A stretch of DNA of 64,000 nucleotides from NCBI RefSeq assembly GCF_001590835.1, contig NZ_LTAQ01000045.1, positions 229,006-293,005 of the forward strand, given 5' to 3'. Below are positions 1 through 8,742 of this stretch, piece by piece. Within the stretch, counting starts at the first letter, position 1. Each line of letters starts with the position of its first letter. The notes beneath the pieces were generated by a model, which saw only the letters and a program-made list of their open reading frames with translations, was not told the origin of the DNA and did not search any database. Made by a program: the position numbers and the translations under genes. Source of the DNA: Bacillus gaemokensis (GTDB taxonomy: Bacteria; Bacillota; Bacilli; Bacillales; Bacillaceae_G).

Positions 1-213
1 TTGCTTCGCAAGTTGTTTCATTTCTTCCATTGCAATATCACGCGCTTCTTTTAATTTACTTTCATATGCACCAGCACGGCCACCTACAACATCACGAACG
101 GAAGCAAATAAATCGCGGACAATATTTGCACCCATAATCGCTTCACCATTTACAATATCAACATATTCAATAATTTCTTTTCCTTGAATTCCAGAAGTCG
201 TTGTTACAATCAT
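1..213 (-). CDS. YbjQ/UPF0145 family protein (partial, cut by window edge)
   Basis: The reading frame begins at an ATG with a clear AGGAGAG ribosome binding site and runs leftward off the window, so only the first 71 residues are seen. It opens [14 protein letters not shown] and continues with GANIVRD and [11 protein letters not shown], the typical N-terminal pattern of the YbjQ/UPF0145 family (putative heavy-metal-binding domain, a small pentamer-forming cytosolic protein). The family has no settled function. The missing C-terminus lies outside the window. No partner gene is visible. Confidence 0.85.
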   Translation of the reverse strand, partial: MIVTTTSGIQGKEIIEYVDIVNGEAIMGANIVRDLFASVRDVVGGRAGAYESKLKEARDIAMEEMKQLAKQ

Positions 214-350
214 TACTGACACTCTCCTATAATTTATTGGCGCTTCTTATACCTTTATTATTACATTGAAGCAATAAATAAACTATCTACTAACCTTACA
301 GAAAGATGACATCTTTGTAAGGATTCATAAATAAAAAGAACATTTTCCTA

Positions 351-1151
351 TTAAACACTCGCTCTATTTTTTCGAATCTCAATTGTGTATAAACTATAAA
401 GGAGCGCCCCTAAACCTAGAATTTTTTCATCCTTAGATGCATTGGAACCTAATGTAATAGTAGGCACATTTAATCCCATAAACCTTTCACTCCATTCTAT
501 GGGCATATATCCTTGCTTACCGATTACTAATGTACGTCCATCTATTGTACGAAGAGTTGTTTGAATAAAATCAAACTCTACTTCTACATCGGACAACTTC
601 GTTTCTTTATCTGCCATCAAAGAACCACGTATCATGGTAAATCCTTGTATCATCTTTTCCTTAAACATACCAATCTGGTTATAATTCGAATCATAGATTA
701 CCCAATCATACCCATCGACTTCCTTATGAAAATATGCAAGAATTTCCCCGCTGCTCGTTTCTAATCCATACACATCTTTATTGTTTAAAAAAGGTATCAT
801 TGAAGAAAGAATGTTAGATGAAATCATCTTTGTTCCTGCAGCATATCCACCATCAGGATGATATAAACCAAATTGTTTGTTCCGTTTAGGTAATTCTAAT
901 ATGACAAAAGTATCAATATCCCAAAACGTTGTATTACTTTTCACAGCATTCTTTTGTATCAAATTTCCTTTTCGTAACTGCCAAAATCCAATTCCGAAAA
1001 AGACAGAAGAAGCAATCACAATAAAGGTAACCTGTCCCCAATTAACATTTCCCCACTTCTCATACACAGCGCATAACGCAAGAATAAAAATACCGGTCCC
1101 AATTAAAAGTTTAAACTTCCCTTTTCGCTTATAATAATCAAATAATTCCAT
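351..1151 (-). CDS. Hypothetical membrane-anchored protein, two N-terminal TM segments
   Basis: A 266-residue protein that I do not recognise by name. Two hydrophobic segments (about residues 14-29 and 40-57) come first, followed by a soluble region of about 200 residues rich in beta-type sequence (GLYHPDGGYAAG, WVIYDSNYNQIG), which recalls LURP-one/scramblase-like folds but is not decisive. It probably sits in the membrane with a cytosolic C-terminal domain. It is monocistronic, and no terminator was identified between it and the YbjQ gene. The family guess is inference only. Confidence 0.7.
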   Translation of the reverse strand: MELFDYYKRKGKFKLLIGTGIFILALCAVYEKWGNVNWGQVTFIVIASSVFFGIGFWQLRKGNLIQKNAVKSNTTFWDIDTFVILELPKRNKQFGLYHPDGGYAAGTKMISSNILSSMIPFLNNKDVYGLETSSGEILAYFHKEVDGYDWVIYDSNYNQIGMFKEKMIQGFTMIRGSLMADKETKLSDVEVEFDFIQTTLRTIDGRTLVIGKQGYMPIEWSERFMGLNVPTITLGSNASKDEKILGLGALLYSLYTIEIRKNRASV

Positions 1152-1359
1152 TTCTACATCTCTACCCCTTATTTGTATTTCCCAATTATTAATGTATCAA
1201 AAATAAATCATATCCTCTACCCAAAAATGACTCTGCTGCAGTATCGAAAACATCTTTTCAGTATATAATTTTGAGGCCCTTTTTATAGTCCTACTTCAAC
1301 TCACGCACGTTCTATTGTCTAATTTGTGAAATTTCCTTGTAAAAGAACATAAAAAACAC

Positions 1360-1412
1360 TTACATCATGGAGAATTATTTTGTTATACTAACAAACAGAC
1401 CAGTTGGTATGT
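1360..1412 (+). promoter_or_regulatory. Sigma-A promoter with TetR-type operator for the TetR gene
   Basis: TTACAT (1360-1365), an 18-base spacer and TATACT (1384-1389) form a vegetative promoter. Immediately downstream is a near-perfect inverted repeat, ACAGACCA-GT-TGGTATGT (1395-1412), resembling the operators of LmrA/YxaF-type TetR repressors of Bacillus. Its place over the transcription start suggests autorepression. The RBS AAGGGAGGA follows at 1414-1422. Confidence 0.6.
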
Positions 1413-1432
1413 TAAGGGAGGATACATGAAAC

Positions 1433-2032
1433 ATGGATACAAAATCACTAATAATTGATACTGCTACAAATCTTTTTCAGCAGAAAGGCTATAAAAGTGT
1501 CGGACTCAATGAAATCTTAAAAGCTTGTAATGTTACAAAAGGAGCGCTCTATCATCATTTTCCAAATGGTAAAGAAGAACTATTAATTACTTGTTTACAA
1601 ATCTTAAACGAAGCAATCACTACAGATATTGAGGCTATTTTCAAAGAGCATCTATCAACTAAGGAAGCCACACAATCACTGATTGATACGTTGATTCACA
1701 TTTTAGAATCAGACGGTACGATTACCGGCTATACATTTAGTAGTATTGTCAGTGAAATGGCCACGGTGAATGAACCTGTCCGCAAAGCATGTAATGCGCT
1801 ATATGAAAACATTCAACACATTTACTGTGCGAAACTTGTAACGGAAGGATTTTCGGATGAAACAGCTTCCGCTATTGCATTGTTGATGACAGCTTCAATT
1901 GAAGGTGCGATGATGCTTTGTTTAACGCAAAAATCAACAGATCCTTTAAAAACTATAGCCAAACTATTACCAGATTCATTGGAAGCATTTAAAAAAAGTA
2001 AACAAAGAAATGAAAACAAAGTCCGATTATAA
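1433..2032 (+). CDS. TetR/AcrR family transcriptional regulator (YxaF/LmrA-like)
   Basis: 199 residues. The N-terminal helix-turn-helix (about 8-50) has the family pattern KGYKSVGLNEILKACNVTKGALYHHFPNGKEE, given here as motif KGYKSVGLNEIL and GALYHHF. The C-terminal ligand domain resembles the LmrA/YxaF group, whose members repress multidrug efflux or dioxygenase genes. An ATG seven bases upstream is out of frame, so 1433 is the start. The operator-like repeat in its own promoter fits autoregulation. Its probable target, a downstream transporter, survives only as debris, so the regulator may be orphaned. Confidence 0.88.
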   Translation: MDTKSLIIDTATNLFQQKGYKSVGLNEILKACNVTKGALYHHFPNGKEELLITCLQILNEAITTDIEAIFKEHLSTKEATQSLIDTLIHILESDGTITGYTFSSIVSEMATVNEPVRKACNALYENIQHIYCAKLVTEGFSDETASAIALLMTASIEGAMMLCLTQKSTDPLKTIAKLLPDSLEAFKKSKQRNENKVRL

Positions 2033-2033
2033 C

Positions 2034-2301
2034 GACTCTATTAGTTGCAGGAATTATCGAGTTGTTTATTGAAACAGCCTTAAATATTGCACTTGGAGAA
2101 ACGAAGCACCCTTTTTAGCATGCTTGTTACCACAATCTAGTGGTTAGTAACAGGTTATCTTTAACTTTAAGAATCGTAGTACCTGTAATGGGCATTTTGA
2201 CGTAGGAATTTACAACAAGCCAAACGTTTATGCCCTCCGTCACGTTATCAATTATTGACACAATTGTGACTGCATTTGCTCTGTATTTATCGTATTACTA
2301 A
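2034..2301 (+). pseudogene. Decayed MFS (DHA2-like) efflux transporter remnant
   Basis: Directly after the TetR gene, one frame reads TLLVAGIIELFIETALNIAL, close to the first membrane helix of DHA2-type multidrug transporters, then hits a stop near 2118. A second short open stretch ending at 2301 is hydrophobic (SIIDTIVTAFALYLSYY) and could be the last helix. The roughly 1.2 kb between them in an intact gene is missing. The position after a TetR repressor supports an efflux pump. Assignment of the second piece is tentative. Confidence 0.45.
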
Positions 2302-2334
2302 TGTCTAAAATAAGCTTTTGAAAGGAAGAAAACA

Positions 2335-2838
2335 ATGAAACAAGAAACAAGATTGCCAAGAAACCGAAAGGAGGGTGCCTTGTTCGGTGCAATCATTTGT
2401 ACACTAACAGTTCTGTTTATGACGTCATTAAATATCATTCTAGATGTCGGTGAATTAAATAAAAACACTGCCTTACTGATTCTTAAGGCGTTACCAATAA
2501 TTTGGATTATTGTCATGATTATTGAACCGGTTCTTATTGGTCGTATTGCAGAAAAATTAGTAGGAAAATTTACAGAACCAACGGATAGCTTTCATGCAAA
2601 AATTTTATTCCGCATCTTATTCACTGTATTCGGAATGTCAGTCTCTATGACGCTTATTGGTGATATTGTAGGAAACGGGCTTCATTCTGAAGTCTTTAGC
2701 AACTTCTTAACACATTGGCCTAGAAACTTCTTAATCGCCCTAATTGCTGAAAGCTTAGTAATTCAACCAATTGCACGATTTGCGATGGTACAACTACATG
2801 CTTCTCAGGACAAAAAAAATCAAACAGTAATGATGTAA
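2335..2838 (+). CDS. DUF2798 domain membrane protein
   Basis: 167 residues with four hydrophobic helices (about 17-38, 46-66, 90-110 and 130-150), in the two-repeat layout of DUF2798 proteins (each repeat about two helices). The start has the RBS GAAAGGAAG six bases upstream. The function is unknown. It may share the TetR promoter, since no terminator lies between them, although the decayed transporter does. A strong terminator follows. Confidence 0.75.
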   Translation: MKQETRLPRNRKEGALFGAIICTLTVLFMTSLNIILDVGELNKNTALLILKALPIIWIIVMIIEPVLIGRIAEKLVGKFTEPTDSFHAKILFRILFTVFGMSVSMTLIGDIVGNGLHSEVFSNFLTHWPRNFLIALIAESLVIQPIARFAMVQLHASQDKKNQTVMM

Positions 2839-2852
2839 CATACAATACAGCC

Positions 2853-2888
2853 AGCTCTCAGACGGATTGATTTGTCTGAGAGCTTTTA
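2853..2888 (+). terminator. Rho-independent terminator
   Basis: AGCTCTCAGAC (2853-2863) pairs perfectly with GTCTGAGAGCT (2874-2884) and is followed by a T-rich stretch. It closes the TetR/DUF2798 transcription unit. Confidence 0.85.
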
Positions 2889-3202
2889 TTTCATAATGGG
2901 TTAGCATTCATTTCCATCTCCTTCCCCGTTCGTTCAATAAAAAAATTAATTCTAAACCGTTGTTTTATCAAACTTTCATACAAAGCCACACCATGATGAG
3001 TTCTAATAAGACTAAAAGAATATAGTACGTAGTTTTCGTTAACAATAATTTTTTATCTCTATTCATAAGTCCTTCTTTATCAAAAAAAATCGTTAATGTA
3101 TAGAAAAGAAGCAACGTTTATTGAACATTGCTTCTTTCTTATTTTTCTTTTATTCATCTATACAATTTGCACTTTCCAATATTTAAAAACACCGCACTGT
3201 CA
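2889..3202. other. Intergenic stretch between convergent genes
   Basis: No convincing gene was seen. The right end holds a hairpin AAAGAAGCAA (3105-3114)/TTGCTTCTTT (3128-3137) flanked by T-rich sequence on both strands, probably the terminator of the leftward dihydroxyacetone kinase gene. Confidence 0.6.
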
Positions 3203-4951
3203 TTATTTTAAACTGCTAGAAAGCTCCGTAAAAATAACTCCTAGCGCAAAGGCACCAGCATCAGGATAACCTAGGCTTCTTTCCCCAACCGTACCAGCGC
3301 GTCCCATTCTAGCAACAATTTCTTTTGTATATTCAGCTCCTCTAACGGCAGCCGCTGCTCCTTTTTCAAAAGCAGTCTTAAAATCTGTACCAGCTGTAGC
3401 ACTTTCTAACCAAGAATTTACACAAGGTACAAGCGCATCCACAAGCGTTTTATCGCCTACCTCTGCTCCTCTTCCGAAAGAGCGCTCACCAATAGACTGT
3501 ATACCTTCCAGTGAAGCATGCAACATTTCAGCAAACTCTCCGACTGTTAATTCCATTTTTCCTTCCATAGCCTTACCTGCTGCTCGGAAAGCTCCGCCCC
3601 AAATCGGACCAGAAGCTCCGCCGCAATGTTCCATAATAACCATAGAGCACGCATCTAGAAATGTTCCTATATTTAAATGTTCTTGATCCAAAATCGATCT
3701 CCATTCTCGCTTTAATTGCTTGAATCCCTTAGCGACGCTCATCCCAAAATCGCCATCACCTGCATGCGTATCCAATTCGCAGAATGGTACTTCGTTCTTA
3801 ATAATCACTTCGCTCATTTTATCTACAAGATAAATCATATTATTTAATGTGATTACCTCATTCTTGATTACAGCGTGTTCTTCCGCCGTTTCCGTCTCAA
3901 AGAAAACAGGCTTCTCTTCTTCGTGATTCTCAATATCAACGTATTCCACACTCTCAATTGGTCCATCTACCTTAAACGCAGGTGTATTACATTCTTTAGA
4001 TAACAATGTTTTCAGTTCATCGTCCAGCTTCATCACTGTTAGGGAAATTCCAGCCATATCGATACTAGTCATGTAATTGCCGACAAACGTTCTATTGATT
4101 CGTATATTTCTTTTATTTAACTCTCTTGTAACCGCATTGTTAAAAAGATAAAGCTCTTGAAGCGGTGTACCGCCAAAGCCGTTTACTAGAACAGTAATTT
4201 CATCACCATCTAGTTCTAAATCTTTCACAAGGTCATTTGTCATGCGTAAAGCCAATTCGTTTGCAGTCGCAATTTTTTCTCGTCTTATGCCTGGCTCTCC
4301 ATGAATACCGACGCCATATTCCATCTCATCCTCACCCAATTTGAAAGTAGGCGAACCACTAGCGGGAACCGTACAGGAAGTTAGTGCTAGACCAATCGTT
4401 CGAACATTTGCCGCTGCTTTTTCCGCTACAGCCTTGACCTGCATCAAATCCATACCTTCTTCCGCTGCTGCACCGGCTATTTTATGTACCAACACAACTC
4501 CTGCAACACCGCGACGTCCTACTGTATAGAGACTGTCTTCTACTGCAATATCATCATCTACGCGGACATATTCTACTTGAATGCCATCCTCAGTAGCTAA
4601 ATGCGCTCCATTTTTAAAGTTCATTATATCTCCACTGTAATTCTTAATAATCAGCAAAGTACCTTTTTTGCTAGCTGTTTCTTTAATCGCTTGATATACC
4701 TGTATTTGCGAGGGAGAAGCAAATACGTCTCCGCATACTGCGGCATCCAGCATTCCTTTTCCTACTAACCCCGCATGTGCCGGTTCATGCCCACTACCGC
4801 CACCGCTAATTAAAGTTACCTTATTTTCGTTCATTTCTTTTTTCTTTATGACCTTATACTTTTTCAAAAACTCGAGCTCCGGATGAGCCATAACCATCCC
4901 ATTACACATCTCCATAACGAGAGTTTCAGGTGTATTCATAATTTTTTTCAC
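3203..4951 (-). CDS. dhaK: ATP-dependent dihydroxyacetone kinase, fused DhaK-DhaL
   Basis: 582 residues that phosphorylate dihydroxyacetone (or glyceraldehyde) with ATP. The DhaK domain (1-330) has GGGSGHEP with His55, Asp108 in NYSGDIMNF, and the substrate-binding His217 in GIHGEPG. The DhaL domain (about 375-578) has DTHAGDGDFG (Asp394, 399, 401; Mg-ADP ligands), GGASGPIWGG and SFGRGAEVGDKT. The one-chain layout is that of the ATP-dependent enzymes of Citrobacter and yeast, not the PTS-dependent DhaK/DhaL/DhaM set, and no dhaM is nearby. The start is GTG with AGGAGG eight bases upstream. It is divergent from dhaS-dhaQ, which probably control it. Confidence 0.93.
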   Translation of the reverse strand: MKKIMNTPETLVMEMCNGMVMAHPELEFLKKYKVIKKKEMNENKVTLISGGGSGHEPAHAGLVGKGMLDAAVCGDVFASPSQIQVYQAIKETASKKGTLLIIKNYSGDIMNFKNGAHLATEDGIQVEYVRVDDDIAVEDSLYTVGRRGVAGVVLVHKIAGAAAEEGMDLMQVKAVAEKAAANVRTIGLALTSCTVPASGSPTFKLGEDEMEYGVGIHGEPGIRREKIATANELALRMTNDLVKDLELDGDEITVLVNGFGGTPLQELYLFNNAVTRELNKRNIRINRTFVGNYMTSIDMAGISLTVMKLDDELKTLLSKECNTPAFKVDGPIESVEYVDIENHEEEKPVFFETETAEEHAVIKNEVITLNNMIYLVDKMSEVIIKNEVPFCELDTHAGDGDFGMSVAKGFKQLKREWRSILDQEHLNIGTFLDACSMVIMEHCGGASGPIWGGAFRAAGKAMEGKMELTVGEFAEMLHASLEGIQSIGERSFGRGAEVGDKTLVDALVPCVNSWLESATAGTDFKTAFEKGAAAAVRGAEYTKEIVARMGRAGTVGERSLGYPDAGAFALGVIFTELSSSLK

Positions 4952-5089
4952 TTGTTATTCCTCCTCTATACGTTTTGTTATTTTCCTAAATCATTCTTCA
5001 CAAACCTATCCATATACACACTTCCATCATTTGATTGATTCATAGGGGACTCCTGCCACGATACATTCCCACCTGAAGTGTGATATATT

Positions 5090-5133
5090 TGAAAGCGTAT
5101 TATTACTAACTATAGTAAAATGAAAGCGTTTTA
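5090..5133. promoter_or_regulatory. Direct repeats in the dhaK/dhaS divergent region (cre-like or DhaS operator)
   Basis: TGAAAGCGTATTA (5090-5102) and TGAAAGCGTTTTA (5121-5133) lie 31 bases apart, about three helical turns, between the divergent dhaK and dhaS genes. The core resembles the left part of CcpA cre sites (TGNAANCG) but lacks the terminal C, so either a weak cre or a DhaS site is possible. Confidence 0.4.
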
Positions 5134-5194
5134 CAGTAAACGGACAAAATCAACGATTTGTCTAAAAACGAATAAAGTTGTAGGGATGATTACA

Positions 5195-5767
5195 ATGACC
5201 TCTTCTATCATTTCAAAAAAAATCATAGCGAACTCATTAAAAAAATTAATGGAAACAGAGCCTTTTCATAAAATATCCGTGAGTGATATTATGTTAGATT
5301 GTCAGATGCGCAGGCAAACTTTTTATTATCATTTTAAAGATAAATTTGAATTACTAAGTTGGATTTATAAAGAAGAAACGAAGGAAAATATTATAGACTT
5401 TCTTGAGTATGAGAAATGGGAAAATATTTTCGACCTATTATTTGATTACTTTCACCAAAATCAAGGGTTTTACCGAAATGCATTTAAAGTAATCGAGCAA
5501 AATTCATTTAATCACTATCTATTTGAACATACGAAAAACTTATACATCAAGATTATCGATGAACTATTAATTGGCTGTAACTTAGCAATTTCTGAGGTAA
5601 AAAAAGATACACTAGCCTCTTTTTATAGTCACGGATTTGTTGGGACGATAAAAGATTGGATTGAGAATCATTGCGCAGTAGACCCATCCATTATGTCTTC
5701 TATGATCAAAAATATGATAAACAATCAATTAGTACTTTTACTAAAGCAATCAGCAAACAAATCGTAA
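5195..5767 (+). CDS. dhaS: DhaS-like TetR-family activator of dihydroxyacetone kinase
   Basis: 190 residues from the ATG at 5195, preferred because AGGG sits just upstream. An in-frame ATG at 5120 would add 25 residues but has no RBS. The N-terminal TetR helix-turn-helix contains KISVSDIMLDCQMRRQTFYY, where the recognition helix motif MRRQTFYYHF is typical of DhaS. In Lactococcus DhaS activates dha genes only when bound by DhaQ carrying dihydroxyacetone. Here dhaQ follows 12 bases after the stop, and the kinase gene is divergent. The assignment rests on sequence and context. Confidence 0.85.
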   Translation: MTSSIISKKIIANSLKKLMETEPFHKISVSDIMLDCQMRRQTFYYHFKDKFELLSWIYKEETKENIIDFLEYEKWENIFDLLFDYFHQNQGFYRNAFKVIEQNSFNHYLFEHTKNLYIKIIDELLIGCNLAISEVKKDTLASFYSHGFVGTIKDWIENHCAVDPSIMSSMIKNMINNQLVLLLKQSANKS

Positions 5768-5779
5768 GGTGGAAAAACA

Positions 5780-6778
5780 ATGAAAAAAATTATAAATGAT
5801 GTTCAAAATATTGTTCAGGATATGTTACATGGATTTTATTTTGAACATAGCGATAGAGTATCTTATAACAGAGAACACAACATCATCCATCGGAAAGACC
5901 TTGCTGAAATTGGGCAAGATGTTGTTATGATAAGCGGCGGAGGTAGTGGGCATGAACCAGCTGATATCGGTTATGTAGGAAAAGGGATGCTTTCAGTCGC
6001 AGTCAATGGGGAAATCTTCACTCCCCCTACACCAGAACAAGTATTAGCGGCAATTCGCTTAGTGCCCAAGGAAAAGAGTGTCCTACTCATTATTAAAAAC
6101 TTTAAAGCTGACGTAGAAAGCTTTTTAAATGCTGAATCTTTGGCAAAAGAGGAAGGCAGACTTGTTGATCATGTCATTGTGAATGATGATGTTTCCATCG
6201 AAGATGATGCCTCCTTTAACAAAAGAAGACGAGGAGTAGCTGGTACGATTTTCGTTCATAAAATACTTGGAGCAGCAGCTCTTGAAGGCTATTCATTACA
6301 ACAATTAACGGACATTGGTCGTTCTGCCATTCGTAATCTCCATACATTAGGAGTTGCGCTTTCTCCAGCAATAGACCCTATCCAGGGCAAGGTTTCTTTT
6401 ACCTTACAAGACAATGAAGTTTTTTATGGAGTCGGCATCCACGGAGAGAAAGGATATCGTAAAGAGGCATTATTTTCTTCTGAAAAATTGGCCATTGAAC
6501 TTATGAATAAACTCAAAAGTATTTACCGCTGGAAAAAAGGTGATAAGTTTGCCATCCTAATTAATGGATTAGGCGCTACTCCATTAATGGAACAGTATAT
6601 CTTCGCAAATGACATTCGCCGTTTATGTGAACTTGAAGGATTAGATATTCGATTTGTAAAAGTCGGAACTCACCTAACCTCCTTAGATATGAAAGGTACG
6701 TCATTAAGCTTCCTTAAAATAGAAGATCCACTTTGGGAAAAATGGTTAAAAGCAGATGTTGAGGTGGGTAATTGGTAG
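5780..6778 (+). CDS. dhaQ: DhaQ, DhaK-like coactivator
   Basis: 332 residues, a DhaK domain only. The substrate-binding histidine is kept (His221 in GIHGEKG) as are His58 in GGGSGHEPAD and Asp111 (in KADVESF, where kinases usually have TGD or SGD). It lacks a DhaL domain, so it cannot act as a kinase alone. In Lactococcus such a paralogue binds dihydroxyacetone covalently and forms the activating complex with DhaS. It has a good RBS (GGTGG) and is cotranscribed with dhaS. A degenerate or regulatory DhaK copy is the only alternative reading. Confidence 0.86.
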   Translation: MKKIINDVQNIVQDMLHGFYFEHSDRVSYNREHNIIHRKDLAEIGQDVVMISGGGSGHEPADIGYVGKGMLSVAVNGEIFTPPTPEQVLAAIRLVPKEKSVLLIIKNFKADVESFLNAESLAKEEGRLVDHVIVNDDVSIEDDASFNKRRRGVAGTIFVHKILGAAALEGYSLQQLTDIGRSAIRNLHTLGVALSPAIDPIQGKVSFTLQDNEVFYGVGIHGEKGYRKEALFSSEKLAIELMNKLKSIYRWKKGDKFAILINGLGATPLMEQYIFANDIRRLCELEGLDIRFVKVGTHLTSLDMKGTSLSFLKIEDPLWEKWLKADVEVGNW

Positions 6779-6835
6779 TTAGGATTAGCTTGGGTATAAA
6801 AAGCTGGCGCTTGACTCAATCTTCAATCTAATATC

Positions 6836-6865
6836 AGCCTCGGGTGAAACACATCCGGGGCTTTG
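6836..6865 (+). terminator. Terminator after dhaQ
   Basis: AGCCTCGGGTG pairs with CAC(AT)CCGGGGCT around a three-base loop, with a small bulge and a short T-run. Confidence 0.55.
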
Positions 6866-6986
6866 TGGTGACAAAATAACATTTGTACTAACTTCAATTT
6901 TCTTTTTAATACTCTGTAATTATTATGAAGATAGAAACCGGGGGCTTCAAAATGAACCCTAGTTTCACCATTTTATAAAATATAAC

Positions 6987-7012
6987 AAGAGAGCCAATCG
7001 GCTCTCTTTATT
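6987..7012 (-). terminator. Bidirectional terminator at the end of the exosporium pseudogene
   Basis: AAGAGAGCC (6987-6995), loop AATC, GGCTCTCTT (7000-7008). T-rich sequence lies on both sides. It sits just beyond the stop of the leftward collagen-like pseudogene. Confidence 0.7.
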
Positions 7013-7023
7013 TGTTAAAAGTG

Positions 7024-7361
7024 CTAACCAACCTTTACAACAACAACAAATGACGCATTAACAATTGATATAAATGCAGAAGCACTTCTAGCATTTATTC
7101 GGAGAACATCCCCTTGGTTTAAAGAAAGTAAATCTGTTCTTGATGCCGTAACTATATCATCTAGACCAATAACAACTCGTATTTCTGATAAAAAGTTAAC
7201 ATTCCAAATACTAGAATTAGACCTCCTCCAGTTGCTCCCGTTGAACCTGTTTCTCCTATTAGTCCTGTGGGTCCAGTTTCTTCTGTTGGACCGACTGAAC
7301 TCGGATCTAATGCGGCGCCATGCAAAATTCCATGTGAGTTAAGTTCATTTTCTTTTGATAT
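7024..7361 (-). pseudogene. BclA-like exosporium collagen-like protein remnant
   Basis: Read leftward, the frame gives SKENELNSHGILHG, an exosporium-targeting-like ALDPSSVGPT, and a short collagen run (GPTGLIGETGSTGATG). In another frame comes the end of a BclA-type C-terminal beta domain (GDVLRINARSASAFISIVNA, ending VVVKVG and TAG at 7024). The start codon is ATA at 7359-7361, where the sister copy near 10.3 kb has ATG, and the RBS is also altered. So the start is lost, most of the collagen region is deleted and the frame is broken. Intact relatives make spore-surface glycoproteins. Confidence 0.75.
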
Positions 7362-7428
7362 ATGTCATCACCGCGAAACATTTATCATACCTAATTAAAT
7401 GCTTTGCGGTGACAAAATGACATTAGTT

Positions 7429-7455
7429 AGAGCTTTGGCTCTCTTTTTTTATTTT
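7429..7455 (+). terminator. Short terminator-like hairpin
   Basis: AGAGC-TTTG-GCTCT (7429-7442) is followed by a long T-run. No intact gene on the plus strand reads into it now. Confidence 0.55.
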
Positions 7456-7534
7456 TCTTCGACAAAATAGGTGTAACCTTTTCTGTTATGATGGTTCAGG
7501 AAATCTTACATTTTACATAATTGGAGGAAACAAA

Positions 7535-8058
7535 ATGTATAAAAAATTGGGTACATTAGCTCTAAGTGGAGCTCTAGCTTTAAGCTTAGCTGCATGCGGA
7601 GAAACTGAAGTAAAGGAAGTAAGCAAGTAAGATACCCTAAGCAGGAAGAAAAGAAAAAAGATACTGCTGAAAACAAAGTGTACAAAGTAGGCGACACAGT
7701 TGAAATTAATGGACTACAAGTCACTTTTAATTCATCTAAGTTTGTTGAACCTGCTGAATATATCAAAGCTGAAAAAGGTAAAGTTCTAGAAATCACTTTC
7801 AATGCTAAAAACAATGGTAAAAAAGATATCTACTTCGCAACTTCTGAATTAAAGATTGCTGATGCTAATGGCAACCAATTCAAAGAATACTTCGGTGGAG
7901 ATAATCCATTCATTAACGAAAACATTGCTCCTGGTAACCAAATCCAAGGAAAAATGCTATTCGACGTAGCGGAGTCAGATAAATATACAGGTACATATAA
8001 ACCTACTTTCACATTAGACAATAAATCTGTGAAATTTGAATTCACAGCGGCAAAATAA
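7535..8058 (+). pseudogene. Frameshifted DUF4352-type lipoprotein
   Basis: An ATG at 7535 with TTGGAGG upstream starts a lipoprotein signal ending LSLAAC (lipobox, residues about 18-21), but the frame stops at TAA 7628-7630. The rest of the protein is open in another frame from about 7631 (KQEEKKKDTAENKVYKVGD, then 126 residues to 8058) and has the look of a DUF4352/immunoprotective extracellular domain (ITFNAKNNGKKDIYF). A single indel near 7625 explains both. The tail could still start at GTG 7678 but would lack a signal. It is placed just before a DUF4064 gene. Confidence 0.72.
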
Positions 8059-8073
8059 AGGAGAATTTACAAC

Positions 8074-8418
8074 ATGAAACGAACAACTGAATTTGTATTA
8101 GGATTAATTGGTGGTATTTTTGGTATTCTATGTGCATTCATTGCGCTATTTATCGGTGGTGTAAGCGCTGCTATGGACGCTGATAGTGCAAACAGTGTAA
8201 TTGGATTAGGTTGGGGAGCTGTTGCTCTATCAATCTTAGGGATCGTCGGCTCTGTAATGGTTAAAAGTAAAGCTAAAGTTGGCGGCATTATGATGACTGT
8301 TGCAGCTATCAGTGGATTCATCTGTATCTCATTCATTTACATCTTACCAGCAGTTTTATTATTAATCGGTGGATTAATGGGAATCTTCCGCAAAGGTAAT
8401 GCTTCTGTATCTACATAA
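8074..8418 (+). CDS. DUF4064 membrane protein
   Basis: 114 residues with four hydrophobic helices (about 7-30, 42-62, 70-90 and 92-108), the size and GLIGGIFGI opening of DUF4064 proteins. AAAGGAG lies upstream. It follows the broken lipoprotein by 15 bases, a pairing common in this group, and is probably in one transcript with it. Function unknown. Confidence 0.8.
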   Translation: MKRTTEFVLGLIGGIFGILCAFIALFIGGVSAAMDADSANSVIGLGWGAVALSILGIVGSVMVKSKAKVGGIMMTVAAISGFICISFIYILPAVLLLIGGLMGIFRKGNASVST

Positions 8419-8423
8419 GTATG

Positions 8424-8450
8424 AGCACTCGAAAGAGTGCTTTTTTATTT
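8424..8450 (+). terminator. Rho-independent terminator after the DUF4064 gene
   Basis: AGCACTC-GAAA-GAGTGCT (8424-8441... stem inner ends 8430/8435) with TTTTTT following. Confidence 0.85.
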
Positions 8451-8528
8451 TCTCAACAACCAATATATTTAAATATGGTAAAATATTCTTGAGATGGGAT
8501 TGACGATACATTTGTGAAGAAAACATGT

Positions 8529-8587
8529 TGTTAAAAGTAAAATGGTTTATGGTGGAAGGCACTCATAAGGGTGTCTTTTCTTTATGT
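8529..8587 (+). repeat. Dispersed hairpin repeat, copy A
   Basis: TTAAAAGTAAAATGG, then GGCACTC-ATAA-GGGTGTC and TTTTCTTTATG. The same block occurs at 10033-10092 and a shorter version at 9181-9217. The core folds as a hairpin with a T-rich tail, so each copy could end transcription, but the homology extends beyond the hairpin. Confidence 0.65.
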
Positions 8588-8742
8588 AAAAGTGTAACTA
8601 ATAATTATTACACTTGATTTTTTATAAAAAAATCATATGGATTGCACCTAGTAATTTCATAAAAAACTACTAGATGCAATGGATAAACTGCTAGAGTATT
8701 ATGAAAATGGTTCTATTAATACTCTATTAAAATCTAATAGAA

